From Pleurotus djamor (Eukaryota; Basidiomycota; Agaricomycetes; Agaricales; Pleurotaceae), in the NCBI GenBank assembly GCA_029747585.1, contig JAPEVF010000232.1, positions 1 to 64,000 of the forward strand: DNA of 64,000 bases, in the 5' to 3' direction. This document shows positions 10,998 to 22,929 of the stretch, piece after piece (position 1 is the stretch's first letter; the number at the start of each line of letters is the position of its first letter). A model generated the notes under the pieces. That model was not told the origin of the DNA and made no database searches. It worked only from the letters and a program-made list of their open reading frames with translations. A program made the position numbers and the translations under genes.

Positions 10998-13004
10998 ATG
11001 TACGCCGTATCGTCTACCTTTGCCCATAGGGCGCAACCAGCAACAAGAACCAGAGTCAGATGGCAGCCCTATGCTCCGTCTGCCTCAACATCCACACCAT
11101 CCCCCTGCTCATCTTCCTCAGCATCGTCTTCCAAATCCCCCCAATCATCAGTGGCTTCATATTTAAATACACCGGCATCATCGGTGTCTTCCCCCCCATC
11201 AGCATCATCCCACAAGTTCACAGAAACACGCCCGCCCGCCCCCATCCAGGGAAAGGAACCACAGTCCCGCGAATCAAGCAAGCAGAAATACATAACAGGC
11301 CTTGTTGGTACGTACCCTCGCTTACTTCGTCACCCGCTGCTTTTGGCTAAACCGACGCCGTTAGATCAAGCTGTAAAGTCGCTATGCGAGATTTGGCACC
11401 CTCAAGACATCCCCTCCGTCTTCCTCACCTCTTCTCGAGCGACAGTTCCTACCCTACCCACCCCCACGCCTTCCATTACGAAACTCACTCGCGATACTTA
11501 CCGACGCAACGTCCAGCTGCCATCTCCGATCTCACCATCCACGCTTGAGTCCCCTTCACCCATATCCACTCCATCTCCGGTCCCCCGGAAATCAGTTCAA
11601 CCCAGAATGAATGACTCGAACTGCTCCAGCGCCGCCCTCGTCCCCATTAAAGGCTTTGTCCATGAAGTTCTCAGGCGATCTCGAACGTCGGCCTGCGTCC
11701 TCCAGACGGCTCTGTGCTACCTTGAGGCTATTCGCTCCAAGGTACCCGACCTTGTCCTGCAAGAGAAGTCTGGTCAAGCGGTTCATTGCGAACCAGAAGA
11801 CCGAGGTAGAATCATGCGAGACGCTGATTCAGCCCAGGATGCTATGACTTCTGATCCAGAGCCTGACTTGGTCCCGACGGTCCGTGTCAATGACTGTGGA
11901 TCTTTTGACTCCAGCATGCCGGACATACAAGGGCTCGGTAAGAAGCTTACGCCATCGCCCTCCCTGCCTCCGCTTCCGCCCCTCCCGTCGCCTTTGCTTT
12001 GTCCTCGACGAGCTTTTCTGGCGTCTCTCATCCTGGCTTCCAAGTTTACCCAAGACAAGTGTTATTCTAACCGTGCTTGGGCGAAACTATCTGGACTCCC
12101 TCCTCGAGAGATCGGTAGGTGCGAACGCGCGCTTGGCGATGCACTGGATTGGCGCCTGTGGGTGGGGAAAGCTCCTCAGCCGGCGCCCGCGTCGTCCACA
12201 AGGCCAGTTGTTCGGTCTCACAGTGACGGCGCGCTCCTCTCCACCCACATCAAATCGGATCTCACCCCNATGGATGCGCCATCTGTCAAGTCCATCTCCT
12301 CCGTTTCGGCGACGATACCGCCCCTCGGCCGTGGTCTTCGGCGATGTGCCACGTTGCCTAATGTCGGCGCTCTTGACGGTGTCTCCAATTGGATTTCTAG
12401 GAGCTTGCATTCTGTGCCCCCTTCGCTCCCTGAGCCCTCAGTTTGTGGGATCAGCCCGTGTGATGCAGATGCTACTTGGTATCATAACTCTCAGGTATGG
12501 CCCATGCCTATTGTGTGTAGTGCGGCGTAATAAACCATTCGGCATGATTAGATGTCCCTTGAGCCCACTCCCCGCGCTGAGGACAACGACGTGACGTTTA
12601 CGCAATCGCCTATTCCTGCCACGCCTCCTCTCACGCTATCCCCATGCTCAACGGAGTCTTCGTCAGGTGGTGATAGGACTGTTCAAATGACTTTCCTTGA
12701 CGAGAGTGGTGCTGCTTATGACTCTGGTATCGCGCTTGGGCCCACACCCTGTCCATCTGAAACTCCCTCTATCTGGATAAGATCAGAACCACTGGTCCCT
12801 CCAGCCTTGAAGCAAGCTTGCATCAGTCTCGGAATAGATAATGGACACATTGATCGGGATATCATTCGAGCTCTACGTATTCGGAACCTTTTGCCAGGGG
12901 GTGACCTCCACGCAACCAAGATCCCGGACCTTGAAAGTTCCATCATGGATGTTTCAAACGAATTCGAATCGTTTCTTACCCAAAGGATGGCGCCAACTGT
13001 GTAA
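10998..13004 (+). CDS. Pcl5-like Pho85 cyclin
   Basis: Exons are 10998-11307, 11365-12494 and 12552-13004 (630 residues); both introns are 57 nt and in phase. The ATG at 10998 follows a long C/T-rich leader and is preferred to the in-frame ATG at 10893, which would add 35 untypical residues. After a disordered Ser/Pro-rich N-terminus comes a split cyclin box. The first half contains FVHEVLRRSRTS, VLQTALCYLEAIR. About 100 variable residues later comes CPRRAFLASLILASKF...CYSNRAWAKLSGLP...LGDALDWRLWVGK. This order and the insert are typical of the fungal Pcl5 group, cyclins of the Pho85/Cdk5-type kinase. In yeast Pcl5 directs phosphorylation and turnover of Gcn4 and is itself a Gcn4 target; Gcn4-type sites upstream fit that loop. 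The tail after the cyclin box is acidic and low-complexity. Confidence 0.82.
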
Positions 13005-13331
13005 CAACAAATTTCGTCACTCTATTCATCTCTCTCCTGTCTTTCTTCCGAGTTCTTTCATGCTTTACTCTTCTTGCTTTCATTCTTGTATATATTACCT
13101 GCCGCCTCGGATTTTTCTCTCTCTTTTCTCTTATTGTTTCCTCTCAAATATGGTGACGGACTTCCTATGCCAAAAACTGCTGCGTATGAATGTATGTTAT
13201 CCCTTTGTGTCACTGTACTTTGCATACCCCTCTCTAAATAGATTACCTGGCCGAGAAGACAGTGAACGGCATGAGAGGACATATGGTGCCTTCAAGGTTG
13301 GTTATCCTAACAAACTTCTCTACTACACTGA

Positions 13332-13971
13332 TCACTCGTGGAAGAATTCCAAAGGAAAATCGCGTGTTTGGATGGCCCTCCACGTCGTGGGCCTTCCGTC
13401 TGCATCGTGGTTACCCTCGTCTGTAAAGAGCGAGTGGAATATAATGTCCTCAGTGCCCTGTGAGAACAAAGATAAGTCGTTCAGGCCAATATCAGTATCA
13501 GTGTGGTTGTGGCTTACACGATTAGGAGGATCGTGGATCCTATGGGAAATCAGACAATACATGTCAAGATAGCGATGCAAATGTGCTGTTGGCATCTTAC
13601 CTAACGTGTACAAAACCTTCGCCTTCTTCATCATTCACCGCCGGGATTCTGATCTTACCCAGAATGATGGTCCCATAGGATGTGGGACCGCTGCGTACTT
13701 CGACGAGATCATTCTCCATGGTGAAAGCGACTAGCTCCTCGTTCGACAGGCCACTTGCTCGTGACCACATCTTGGGCTCGTGTTGGTCCCAATGCCTACG
13801 AGACTTAATGATCTCTTCCTTGATAGTGGGGAGAACAACATTGAACGCCTCGATTGCGTTCTCCCTAGGTGGATGAGGCTCGTTCCAGTTGATTTGTTCA
13901 GATGTAGCTTTGATAGCATCATCATTGCCGATTCGCCTGGAAAGAAAAATCAAGGTTGACGACGCACCCAT
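13332..13971 (-). CDS. Small conserved-looking fungal protein of unknown function
   Basis: Exons are 13971-13601, 13539-13518 and 13457-13332, giving 172 residues; phase is kept and the second exon is only 22 nt. The ATG at 13971 gives an N-terminus MGASST, which has Gly2 and Ser/Thr6 as in N-myristoylated proteins; membrane attachment is inference. Other recognisable stretches are EEIIKSRRHWDQ, GFVHVRIHDPP, IIFHSLFTD and a C-terminal FPLEFFHE. I believe similar proteins occur widely in Agaricomycetes, but I cannot name a domain or function. The gene is convergent with the cyclin gene, whose stop lies 327 bp away. An upstream 5' exon cannot be excluded. Confidence 0.65.
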
Positions 13972-14675
13972 GGGGTGAGAGGCTCTCGCTACGGTTCGCA
14001 CGTGCTTTGAGTTTCAATGAAGTGATGCGATTAGAGGCGGCCCCTCAAATCAATGCCGTAATGGGAAAGTCGATTCCCACGCCACGAACGAACCTGGAAG
14101 TGTGTGGATGTTGACGGCGCCACAGCGTTTTTAGACTTCCGTTCCTTCTGCCATTCGAATGCTCGCAAATCCTGTGACTGGGGCTGCACAGTCTTCATTC
14201 AACTGGTCAAGGAGAAGTGACTGTTGGAATTCTAATCGATGGTGATAGAGTTGAGGATACCGCACACGTAGCGCCCGCCGGCTAGAAGACGCGTTCAAGA
14301 CGAGATACGCGATTGCAAGATTCGATGGTTCCTCTCGCTGTAGTATGTCGAGCGCAAAGCTGCTTCCAAGACATGAAAGTTTGAATACTGATTACTGAGG
14401 GCTCGCGGCTCGCGCTCGTCCTCTCTATGCCTTGATCACGATGGCCTCATCAAACCCTGGAGACCCTGACGTTGGGCATGGTTCCCAATGCGAATATCTG
14501 TGTTATCTCCTCTGCCTTACGGGTGTCTCTCTTGCGACACCCACAACGGTCCTCATCCCTTCATCCATATACTCTGCCTGCAGCCTGTCTTGTGTACTTT
14601 TGTCTCGTCGCCCATCCTCTATATAATGACAGCAATCTTCCCCCTTGGTCACTTAGCGACGGCTATTCCTCAATC

Positions 14676-16090
14676 ATGTACTCCCTTGAGACTTCGCCTC
14701 ACTATTCGCCCTACGTCATCGACCTTACCGCTGAGGAATCGTCATCTAGCTGCTCAGCTCGTTCTTCAGAGGATTCTCTCGATGAGAAACCCAGCGCTTC
14801 TCGCCAACGAAAGTACTCCAGGCCTAGTCCTAGGACGACGCCCGTTCCCGTTACAGCATCAAATCTTCAGCTGTTCACGCGTGATGTACCGCACAAAGCG
14901 CAATTTACGATCCGACGCAAGCCAGTCTCCCCCTTACCGCTTGACGCTCATTTCTCTGCATTGGATGTCAACATCGCCGAAGCTAGCGTCGCTTCTACCC
15001 TCCCGCCGGAATCGTTCGCCAAGTACATGTCCGCCTATGCCGACCAATCAGTCCATGTCCATTTCAATGTACCGCCTAGGACGATACCTACCTCCCGGCC
15101 CGGAACTTCNAAGTCTTGGCGGGCACCACCATCGACTACGTCGTTGCCTACCCGAAGACAACTCGAGCACGCCGCTGCTCTTCCCATCATCGGACAGCGC
15201 GGAGAGCGTATGCCTTTCGGAGAATTGTGGCGAAAACAGAAGACGATCGTCATCTTCATTCGACATTTTTTGTACGATTTCTATTCTTCGTGTTTCTCNT
15301 NNATATCCACTCATTTTTCCTTCAAAGGTGTCCCCTTTGTCAAGACTATATGGCCTCGGTAACTCGAACAGTCTCGCCCGAAATCTTAAAGCGTGCAGGT
15401 GTCAAACTTGTTATCGTGGGCAATGGCTCCCACAAATTGATTAAATCATATCGCAGTCAGTACCTGTTTCTTCCTGTTAGCCGTTCTCATCGGTTCCGAC
15501 ACTCATTTCTCATAGAAATCTTTCGTACACCGTTTCAAGTCTATACCGATCCCACGCATCAAATCTACGATACTCTCCAGATGAAAAGTGAAATCACTGG
15601 AAACCCGGGTGCACCTTGTGGATATGTTCGTCACGGGATGTTGGGGGGTATCGCCATGGTTGTGGGCAACGCACTCAAGGTTGGTATGCCGCTCTGGGAA
15701 AACGGAGGAGACATATCCCGACTTGGTGGGGAATTTATTCTTGGGCCGGGGTAAGATAAATCTTTACTGCCCAGAAATGATCCACACTGATACTAATATC
15801 ATATTAGGATAACGTGTTCCTTTGCTCACCGTATGCACAACCCACGTTCCCATGTCCCCATAGCGCGTTTGATTACGGAAGCTGGTGTGGACGTTGCTAC
15901 GCCGGTCCAACGCTCTCCCACCCCGACTTCGAAACCTCGGAACATGACCGAAGAGGAAGAAAAATTGTGGATGCGGAATAGAAGACGGAGCCTNGTCGCT
16001 CTGAACGCTAGGAAGATCCAACGTAGAGGGGGTAAACAATGGTGCGGAGGCTCTAAATTGGTTAACATTGATTCAAAAGAATCAACGTAA
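14676..16090 (+). CDS. AhpC/TSA_2 (PRXL2/AAED1-like) thioredoxin-fold protein
   Basis: Exons are 14676-15271, 15328-15455, 15516-15750 and 15808-16090 (413 residues), all in phase; one donor is the less common GTCAGT. The first roughly 165 residues are Ser/Pro-rich and probably disordered. The thioredoxin-like domain follows: PIIGQRGERMPFGELW, IVIFIRHF, then the redox pair CPLC (C200, C203), VIVGNGSHKLI, VYTDPTHQIYDTL and GGEFILGPG. This layout matches the PF13911-type AhpC/TSA family, thought to be thiol redox proteins acting as reductases or peroxidases in the cytosol. The C-terminus is basic and Glu-rich. The exact substrate is unknown. Two Ns lie in the first intron and two in coding sequence, without breaking the frame. 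Confidence 0.85.
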
Positions 16091-16542
16091 TTGTTGTATT
16101 ATTGGGTTTTTTGCTTTGGAATTGTAGCATTACTCGCCGATTGGTAGATTGTAACCACTTTTCGTTCATGTACTTTGTATGTATGTACTTCTATGTAACT
16201 TTACAAGCGTCGTTGCCGTTCGCTCCCGCATTCCCGATGTTTTAGCACACATGAGTGATAAGCGGTGGCATACGCTCTCCTCGGGATCATCAATGTTCTC
16301 GCGTGGATATGCAGATGCTCAGGGAAGCAGAGTAACACTATTTCCATGGACTTGTATGTTGCAATCTGGGTCGCTAGCGAAGTCCATCAAGACAGTTCGC
16401 TGAGTTGGACCCACGAGGTACGGACGAGATGGGAGAACTTTCGTTTTTATTGGGATGGTCTCGTATAATAAAACATGTGTATAACCAGCATTGTGAGAGA
16501 AATAGCAAGAAGCAAGAAAACAAGAAGAGTGTTGGAAGAAGG

Positions 16543-17705
16543 TCAGTATCTAGTATGTTCTGAGGCTGTTTGCCCAATTAGCGACCGGTCAGATAGGTTG
16601 TGGTACTGGGGAGAAGTCAGGTTAGATGACGGGGCGCGGAAGGTTTCATAGAGGGAACTTACGTATGGATCTATGTTCAGTGATTGTACAGATGGTATCG
16701 TCCAGTTCACTGGGCTCATTCCGGGCATCGTAGGTGACATGTTGTGGCGAGAGGAAGAAATAGCTGGAGAAACACCTCCGGGATAGGAATGTTCGTAACG
16801 GGAGGGCGAGTATTGAGATAAATCCGATATTATGTTCGGAATATGATGAGAGCCAGAGGACGGGTGCTGCGGATACCCATGTGATGAGCGCTCACGTTGC
16901 CTATGGGGTGGTTGAGAACAACGNACACGATGAGTTGCGCCCCATAATGAAAACCCAAATACTTACATTTCGCGGCGAATCAGTTCCGACTCAGGCAGTA
17001 ANGCGTGGCTGTGGACATATGGGTCGCTGAATCAAGAGGAACTNCTTAATTCATCGATATGGTGAGATGNGCCAAGAGGACGTACGATTGGCGGCGGGAA
17101 ACGAGAGGCGGAAGGCCCAGATCTAGCGGGCCACGTCTAGGAGGAGTGGCTTCTCTCGTAGGTGGTGTAGACGCTTCTGATATCCCGGAAGATTCAGCGG
17201 TGGAAGGTCTTTCGCCGGTGTCCTTCCTTGGTGTGGATTTCTTCCTCGCTGGAACGCCTTCTGGCCATGTGCACTGTAGCGTCATGGGTTCGATGAAACA
17301 GGAATGAGTAAAGATAGAGGAATGAACGTACATCCCGTTGCCCATGCGTGCAGCGCATGCAACTCGGCTTCGTCTCATCACACTACAAAGAATAANCTAT
17401 GGATCGAAAATCACGAGGAAAGGATGGGAGAGGAATGCATACCTTGATTTTCTTGACGCGGCAGGTTAAACATCCAGTCTTACTACGAGTGTACTTCGGA
17501 CGCTTCCTCTGAGTGGGCTCTTGACGAGGAACCGGAGAAACGACATGATGTACATGACCGTGGTTGACATGGCTGACAGGAGCAGCAGGGTAGTACTGGG
17601 CGATGTATGCAGGGTGAGTCGGGCTAGAAAGACCATGGGAGCTGTAAATAAGGATTGTAGCTGGTGAACGATGACGGGAACTGACTAGGGAAGACTGTCG
17701 GCCAT
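16543..17705 (-). CDS. Zn2Cys6 (fungal binuclear cluster) transcription factor, small
   Basis: Seven exons: 17705-17686, 17641-17443, 17382-17332, 17273-17086, 17026-16967, 16900-16663 and 16605-16543 (272 residues), all in phase. The zinc cluster is complete and spread over exons 2-4: C64-x2-C67-x6-C74-x6-C81-x2-C84-x6-C91, with the basic loop RVKKIK and the following TWPEG. Upstream is a His/Pro-rich N-terminus with basic RKRPKYTRSK. After the cluster come a Lys/Pro linker, SDPYVHSHALLPESELI and a Ser/Pro/Met-rich tail. The protein lacks the large fungal-specific middle homology region, as is usual for this small basidiomycete type. It should act in the nucleus as a sequence-specific regulator; targets are unknown. 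It is convergent with the AhpC/TSA-like gene. Confidence 0.85.
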
Positions 17706-20276
17706 GATTTGTTGCGTTGGTAGGACGAGGAGAGGTTTATCCTTGAACGATGACCAGCGTTCTTATATAGAGTCTTGAAGAAGCAGAGAAGAAGCACCTG
17801 TGGCCAACGAACTGGGACCTCCATTGGGGTGGATCAACCTCATCAGATCTAAGGGTCAATCGTGGGTGAGTAGGGGAAGGCATTTCCTAGGAGTTTGAAT
17901 AAATAATCCATGTGTTGGGAAATTTGGACGAGATTTCCATCCATCCTTCCATACTTCTGAGGAGAAAGCAGGATTAGGATTGTATGGATCCCGATGAAAT
18001 CAGGTCGTATTTACACTGCACAAAATTTGACCGTTAGCACAGGCACGTTGTCTGATATTTTTCGCAGAAGAAAGCTTCTTACAAGTGGGTTGGGTCCGGC
18101 GTTGTTACCATACGGGCGTAAAAAGGGCCACGGGCTCTGTAATGTTTGATGCGCACTTGACAATTTTGGAAAGTAGCTGTTGAAGGACCGCGTTGTTCCG
18201 ATCAGTAACTCATGTTCGTCCTCATATCAAGTATTACTTCTTACCCTGTATTCTACGCTGCTCGAAAGCACCCCCTCGCTCACAACCTGCAGCCAGCTTG
18301 CTTGCTTGTTGCAAAACGATGACTCTCCTTTGACCATATACCCACTTCTTGGCGTCCTACTGTCCAGGGTCATCTCTCGTTGTCTATCTCCACCGCCGCG
18401 GGTCGGAAGTGGGACGTAACACACAAATTCTGAGTCCTCCATGGATTCGTGGGTACAGGGGAATTCGCAAGAATTCAAACGCGGACACCTATTTACTGCA
18501 TATTGATCGTTGATCACACACAACTTTCTCAGCATCCAAATACATCCAGAATTTCCACATGCTGTGTATCAAAGGAAACAAAGGCATCAGTTCCACGGAG
18601 TAACTGCGTAACTGTTGGACCGTTCGATTTCTCGCGCAGTTCCTACGCAATTTCTTGCACGATTCTCTATCTTTGTCTGTCCCATGACGTGCTAACGCCG
18701 CTGGAAGGATGCTTCGGAAACGACGAGCCCTCCCGAGGGTGAAAAGGACTGATTGATGATGATAGACAATCGCCGAGAAAAGGGTGGCCCGAGGATTCCG
18801 CATAGTTTGTTTTGGGCTTGAAAGAGATAAAGCAAGAAATGGCCCAAACCTTCTCCCAAAGGCCATACAGCACCGAAGCCGAGGGAGAGACGTAAACGAC
18901 CCCTAAATACGCAGATCAACATGCGGCCTAGACCCCAAAGCCCGCGTCCATACGTCATCGCGGGGACCTTGAGTAAAAAGCCCTCCGTGAAAACAACTCG
19001 TTTTATTATTCTCAGCAGAATTCCATGCCCAAATCATTCGTTGCATGTAGACCTCATTTCCTTTGTGTCTACTTCCTGAGGGAGCCCGTGGAGAAACCGG
19101 ACGGTTCCTTTTCCCCCTGCCCCCACAGGTCCACTTGCGATGGCATCGTGCCATCCTTTGACCAACAATTAGAAATACGTTCCCGATGATTCAGGCCCCC
19201 AATCAGTGCGTGGGTTAATTACAGGCTGGTACACGGCCGATGGCAGCGACACGGAGACAGTTGCATATCTATTACTTACGATCCACCTTGGTCTCTTTCC
19301 TCCGCCGTCATTTACTAGACTACATAGAGAACTGTGTAAGACTGAACTAGGCATCGAAGCTGCACGCTCCAAAAGAGTCTAGCATTCTTCAAAATGACAC
19401 GTCAATATCAATGTCCGGGCCTACTTCCGTTGTCCGTTCAATGATCCCAAGGTGTGTGCGATCTATCAAACTGCGTATTCCGGAAATGCTCAAAGGCAGA
19501 AGTGCGGCCAATTCAAGGTATTAGAAGAGGTGCCAAGTAAATCCACTAGCAGTGCGTCATTCGCTGTCAGTTACTCCCAAAGGCCTGAAGAACCACAGAG
19601 TGCGCAGTCAGGAACATTCATCAGCAGCGGTGAACGTGGAAGTAGAGCGGTAAGCGAGGATATATCGCTGTACGAAAGAAGGAGGATTAGAGGGCGCAGT
19701 ACCCATTGAGCTACGGCCAGACTTGGAAACGGACCTTCTAGTACATCGATGACGCAGGGCCTGGGGTCATGCGTGAGCGCGCGAAGTGGACGTAAACGGC
19801 CTGAGACAATGGAGGAGGTGAAGCTGCGAGAAAAGCAAAGAAACAAAGTTGCGACTCGCCAGACGACTTGTTGCGCCTTCGCATACTGACGCCTTTACGA
19901 TTTTAAGCATCACCTAAACTTGGTTATGTCTAAGCGAGGCGACGCTAGGGATAATTTTGGAATATGCGATTTACACCGGCATCCAATTCTTTAACCGAAG
20001 CCCTGAACGACATTGGACCCCTCTGGAGGCAGGGACGGGGATCGCTGCCTTGGAACATGGAATATTATGAATGTACGCGAGGCGTCCACCTCATGCATTA
20101 TGTCCCTACATACAAAGCTTTGTGATGAGATACTATCAGACGTAGATGGAATACGATGGAAAAGCATTATCCAGATGTCCAAATGCCATACGCAGACCAC
20201 ATGGTGAGGGTCGTGGCTGCCTGCCTGGGAGAGGAATTGAAATGACGGCGTATACGTACACAACTCATGGGTACGT
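17706..20276. other. 2.6 kb interval without a recognisable gene
   Basis: Both strands hold only short open frames without family resemblance, without consistent splice partners and without codon patterns like those of the neighbours. It contains the promoter of the Zn2Cys6 gene (left) and the 3' flank of the MAPKK gene (right). A non-coding transcript is possible but nothing in the sequence shows one. Confidence 0.4.
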
Positions 20277-22086
20277 TCACACCAGTGGCGGCGATTCAGA
20301 ATTCGGTGGTGAGTCATTGTTCTCAGAACGGCTTGAACTGGGGCGAGAGGTGCTCTCGCTGTTATGTAACAATAAGCACCTATCCCAGGAAAGGCGAATG
20401 AGCACCCACTTTTCCCTTGACTTATTTTTCTGCCACCCCCAAACCTGTCTAATCCACTTCGCCATCTGGACCTCCTGTTTCATATTATGCACGATCCATG
20501 CATGCTCAAGCATGTCTTTTGGTGTCGGGCGCGTAACGGCATCAACAGTCAACCTGAAAAGAGTTCAAAGCATGCTGGTGAGGATCATCAAAAGCTCATG
20601 GTATATTCTTCCTCTTACGTTTGCTTGATGAAATCTTTCATCTCATCACTCCATTTTACTTCTTCTTCGTCCTCGAGCCTTGGGGGCTGTGGCGTAAAAG
20701 GAAGAGAAGATAAAACGGTGAACAATTAATACAGGCGGGAAGGACTTACCTCCCCCGATGTGATATAGATCATCAATTCAATGGGCCCGAGGTCATTTGG
20801 GAAGGGAAATCGATTCTGAGCGAGTTCGAGTAACGATATGCCCAAAGACCAGACGTCCGATCGAATGGTGTAGTCGTGTCCACTAATACGTTCTGGCTAA
20901 CAAGTATTTTCCCAGGTGAGTGGTCGATAAATCAGTAAATCAGTTTCGAAAAGACACTCACGGCCATATAGAAACTCGTCCCAGTAAACGTACCAGCCAT
21001 GGAGTTGACAAGCTCGCCAGATACACCGAAGTCACAAAGTTTGACGATACCCTCACGGGAAAGGAGGATGTTTGAAGGTTTGATGTCCCTGTGAATCGTC
21101 TTCTTGGTGTGAAGGTATGCCAATCCTTGCAAAGCCTATATATATATGAAGCGCGATGAATGGAGTACTAACCACTGATACAGATCACCTACCCCTTCAG
21201 CTATCCTTCCCGCGATTTTCTCTCCAACAACTGCACCACGTTCTTTGATGCGCTTGCTGATAGCATCCAAGCTCCCCCCTTCGCAATACTCCATCAGTAT
21301 CTTTATCTCACTTGTCGATGGTGAGATGTAGGCGCCAAAGAACGCAGTTATATTGACGTGTTGAGTGGATGAGATGATGGCCAGTTCTCGCTGGAGCTGC
21401 CTCATGGGAGCTTCACGCGTAGTGATCGTTTTGCGCGCCATTATTTTATTGGTACGCTTATCGCGGACCAGGTGTACCGCGCCGCCAGCGCCCTCTCCAA
21501 GACGTTTTAATTCAGTCAGGTAATCATCTGACCAAGGCAGGTTGGGAGTTGTCTGAGCGGGAATGGCTTCCTCATCAGCCTGAGAGTCCGGCGCTCGAGA
21601 TGAGTCGCTAGACGAAGCCCTGATATCGAGACCGCTCAGCATACCGCGAATATTGTCAAGGGGTTCTGCTGGCTTCTGTGGGTGCATTGTAGTAGGAGAT
21701 GAGGGGCGCATTGTGACTATATCACCGTGATCAGTGGTGACGTTCTGGACGCCGTTGGTTGGACCGCCGTAGTAGCTCTCGAACAATGGGGAATCGCCAT
21801 CAGCGGCAGCCTGCTTTGTGCCTGAACCATTACCTGCGTTTGCGGATGGTATGGCCAATCGAATCGCGGGTTTGGGTGTGGTTGGTCTCGATGCACGACC
21901 AGGAATGCCCAATGTTAAGACTGGAGCCTGGGATCTTCCAGGAGAGCTGGATGGGGGAGACAATGTGCTGGTGTTTACTTTGGAATTCTTGCGTACGACG
22001 AGGGGGGTCGTCTCTGGGAGGAGAATGGGGGCAGGAGAGACTGAGCGAAGCTGTCGAGGACCCAGAGGCCGTGTATGGGACTGCAT
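20277..22086 (-). CDS. MKK1: MAP kinase kinase, Mkk1/2 (cell-wall integrity) type
   Basis: Exons are 22086-21193, 21135-20962, 20896-20750, 20686-20619, 20553-20410 and 20358-20277 (502 residues), in phase. A disordered Ser/Pro N-terminus of about 185 residues precedes the kinase domain: LGEGAGG (196-202), ATP-binding K219, HRDIKPSN (H313, D315), DFG (333-335) and the activation segment [19 protein letters not shown] with candidate phospho-sites S343 and T347. This segment closely resembles yeast Mkk1/Mkk2 rather than Pbs2 or Ste7, so the enzyme probably links a Bck1-type MAPKKK to an Slt2/Mpk1-type MAPK. The Ser-rich C-terminal extension after [10 protein letters not shown] is short. The last intron (51 nt) is a multiple of three and could also be retained. 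The start at 22086 is preferred to an in-frame ATG 20 codons upstream. Divergent from the gene at 22294. Confidence 0.88.
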
Positions 22087-22293
22087 GATGAGATCGTTGT
22101 GAGCGCCAGCCAGAAAGCAGAGGCGCAATCGCGTTGCAAAGTCCAAAAGCCAATATAATTAATAGCGTGGGCGTATTACGTAAGGGACATTTCATTTCAG
22201 CACTGTGGCCACTGTTGCAGGTCCTGCATCTTGACCACGAACGACGACCACGACACATGTTTAGCTCTGTAACATAGGCTCTCGACCTCCATC

Positions 22294-22929
22294 ATGTATT
22301 CCTCTACCAGCGACACATCCTCCGATCGTCTCTCCTCCACCAGCTCTACCACCCCGCCCCCATCCCCCACCAAGTCGCGACAGAGGCCCCAGTCTCAATC
22401 CATCGTTACCATCGGTGATGAGCCCAGCGCACTAGTGGGGAAAGTCCTCAGATCCGTAAAGAGGTCTCCGAAACACCCCGTCATCACCATGGACTTTACA
22501 GACAACACAAGTTACCAGATTCGTATTGACGGCTACGATCCACAGCATCCTGGTGTTCCGAAGGAACTCGAAATGGACGACACCTTCTTCGATCTTCTTA
22601 ACCTGCCGAACGGCAAGCTCCCCGTACCTTCTCTGGTCTCCAATTGTGCGTTTGTCACATTGACGGACAAGGCGTTTGAGCGGAAGCAAATATCCGGTTC
22701 CAGCAAGTATCAGGAATCTGGCTGGGAACAGAATCACTTGGGACTAGCACTAAAACTCGCTGGTGATTTCCCGCGCTGGCTTTGTGTTTGGGCGACTATG
22801 TCAGACCACGATCCATCTTCGCGAAATTGCATTTTCCGCAATTATAGCGATGTTTATCTCCAGAAGCTTCATCGCCAGAGGCCCCACCGTCCTTCCCATC
22901 AACGAAAACCTTCGTCGGCCAGGTCATAA
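22294..22929 (+). CDS. Conserved-looking fungal protein of unknown function
   Basis: A single open frame of 211 codons. A Ser/Thr/Pro-rich N-terminus of about 40 residues is followed by a compact ordered region with alternating charged and hydrophobic residues: ITMDFTDNTSYQIRIDGYD, VPKELEMDDTFFDLL, VSNCAFVTLTDKAFE, LCVWATMSDHD and CIFRNYSDVYL. The C-terminus is basic. I recall comparable proteins in other Agaricomycetes but no named domain, so no function is offered. It starts 207 bp from the MAPKK start on the opposite strand, so the two probably share a bidirectional promoter. A short 3' intron near 22930 cannot be excluded. Confidence 0.65.
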   Translation: MYSSTSDTSSDRLSSTSSTTPPPSPTKSRQRPQSQSIVTIGDEPSALVGKVLRSVKRSPKHPVITMDFTDNTSYQIRIDGYDPQHPGVPKELEMDDTFFDLLNLPNGKLPVPSLVSNCAFVTLTDKAFERKQISGSSKYQESGWEQNHLGLALKLAGDFPRWLCVWATMSDHDPSSRNCIFRNYSDVYLQKLHRQRPHRPSHQRKPSSARS

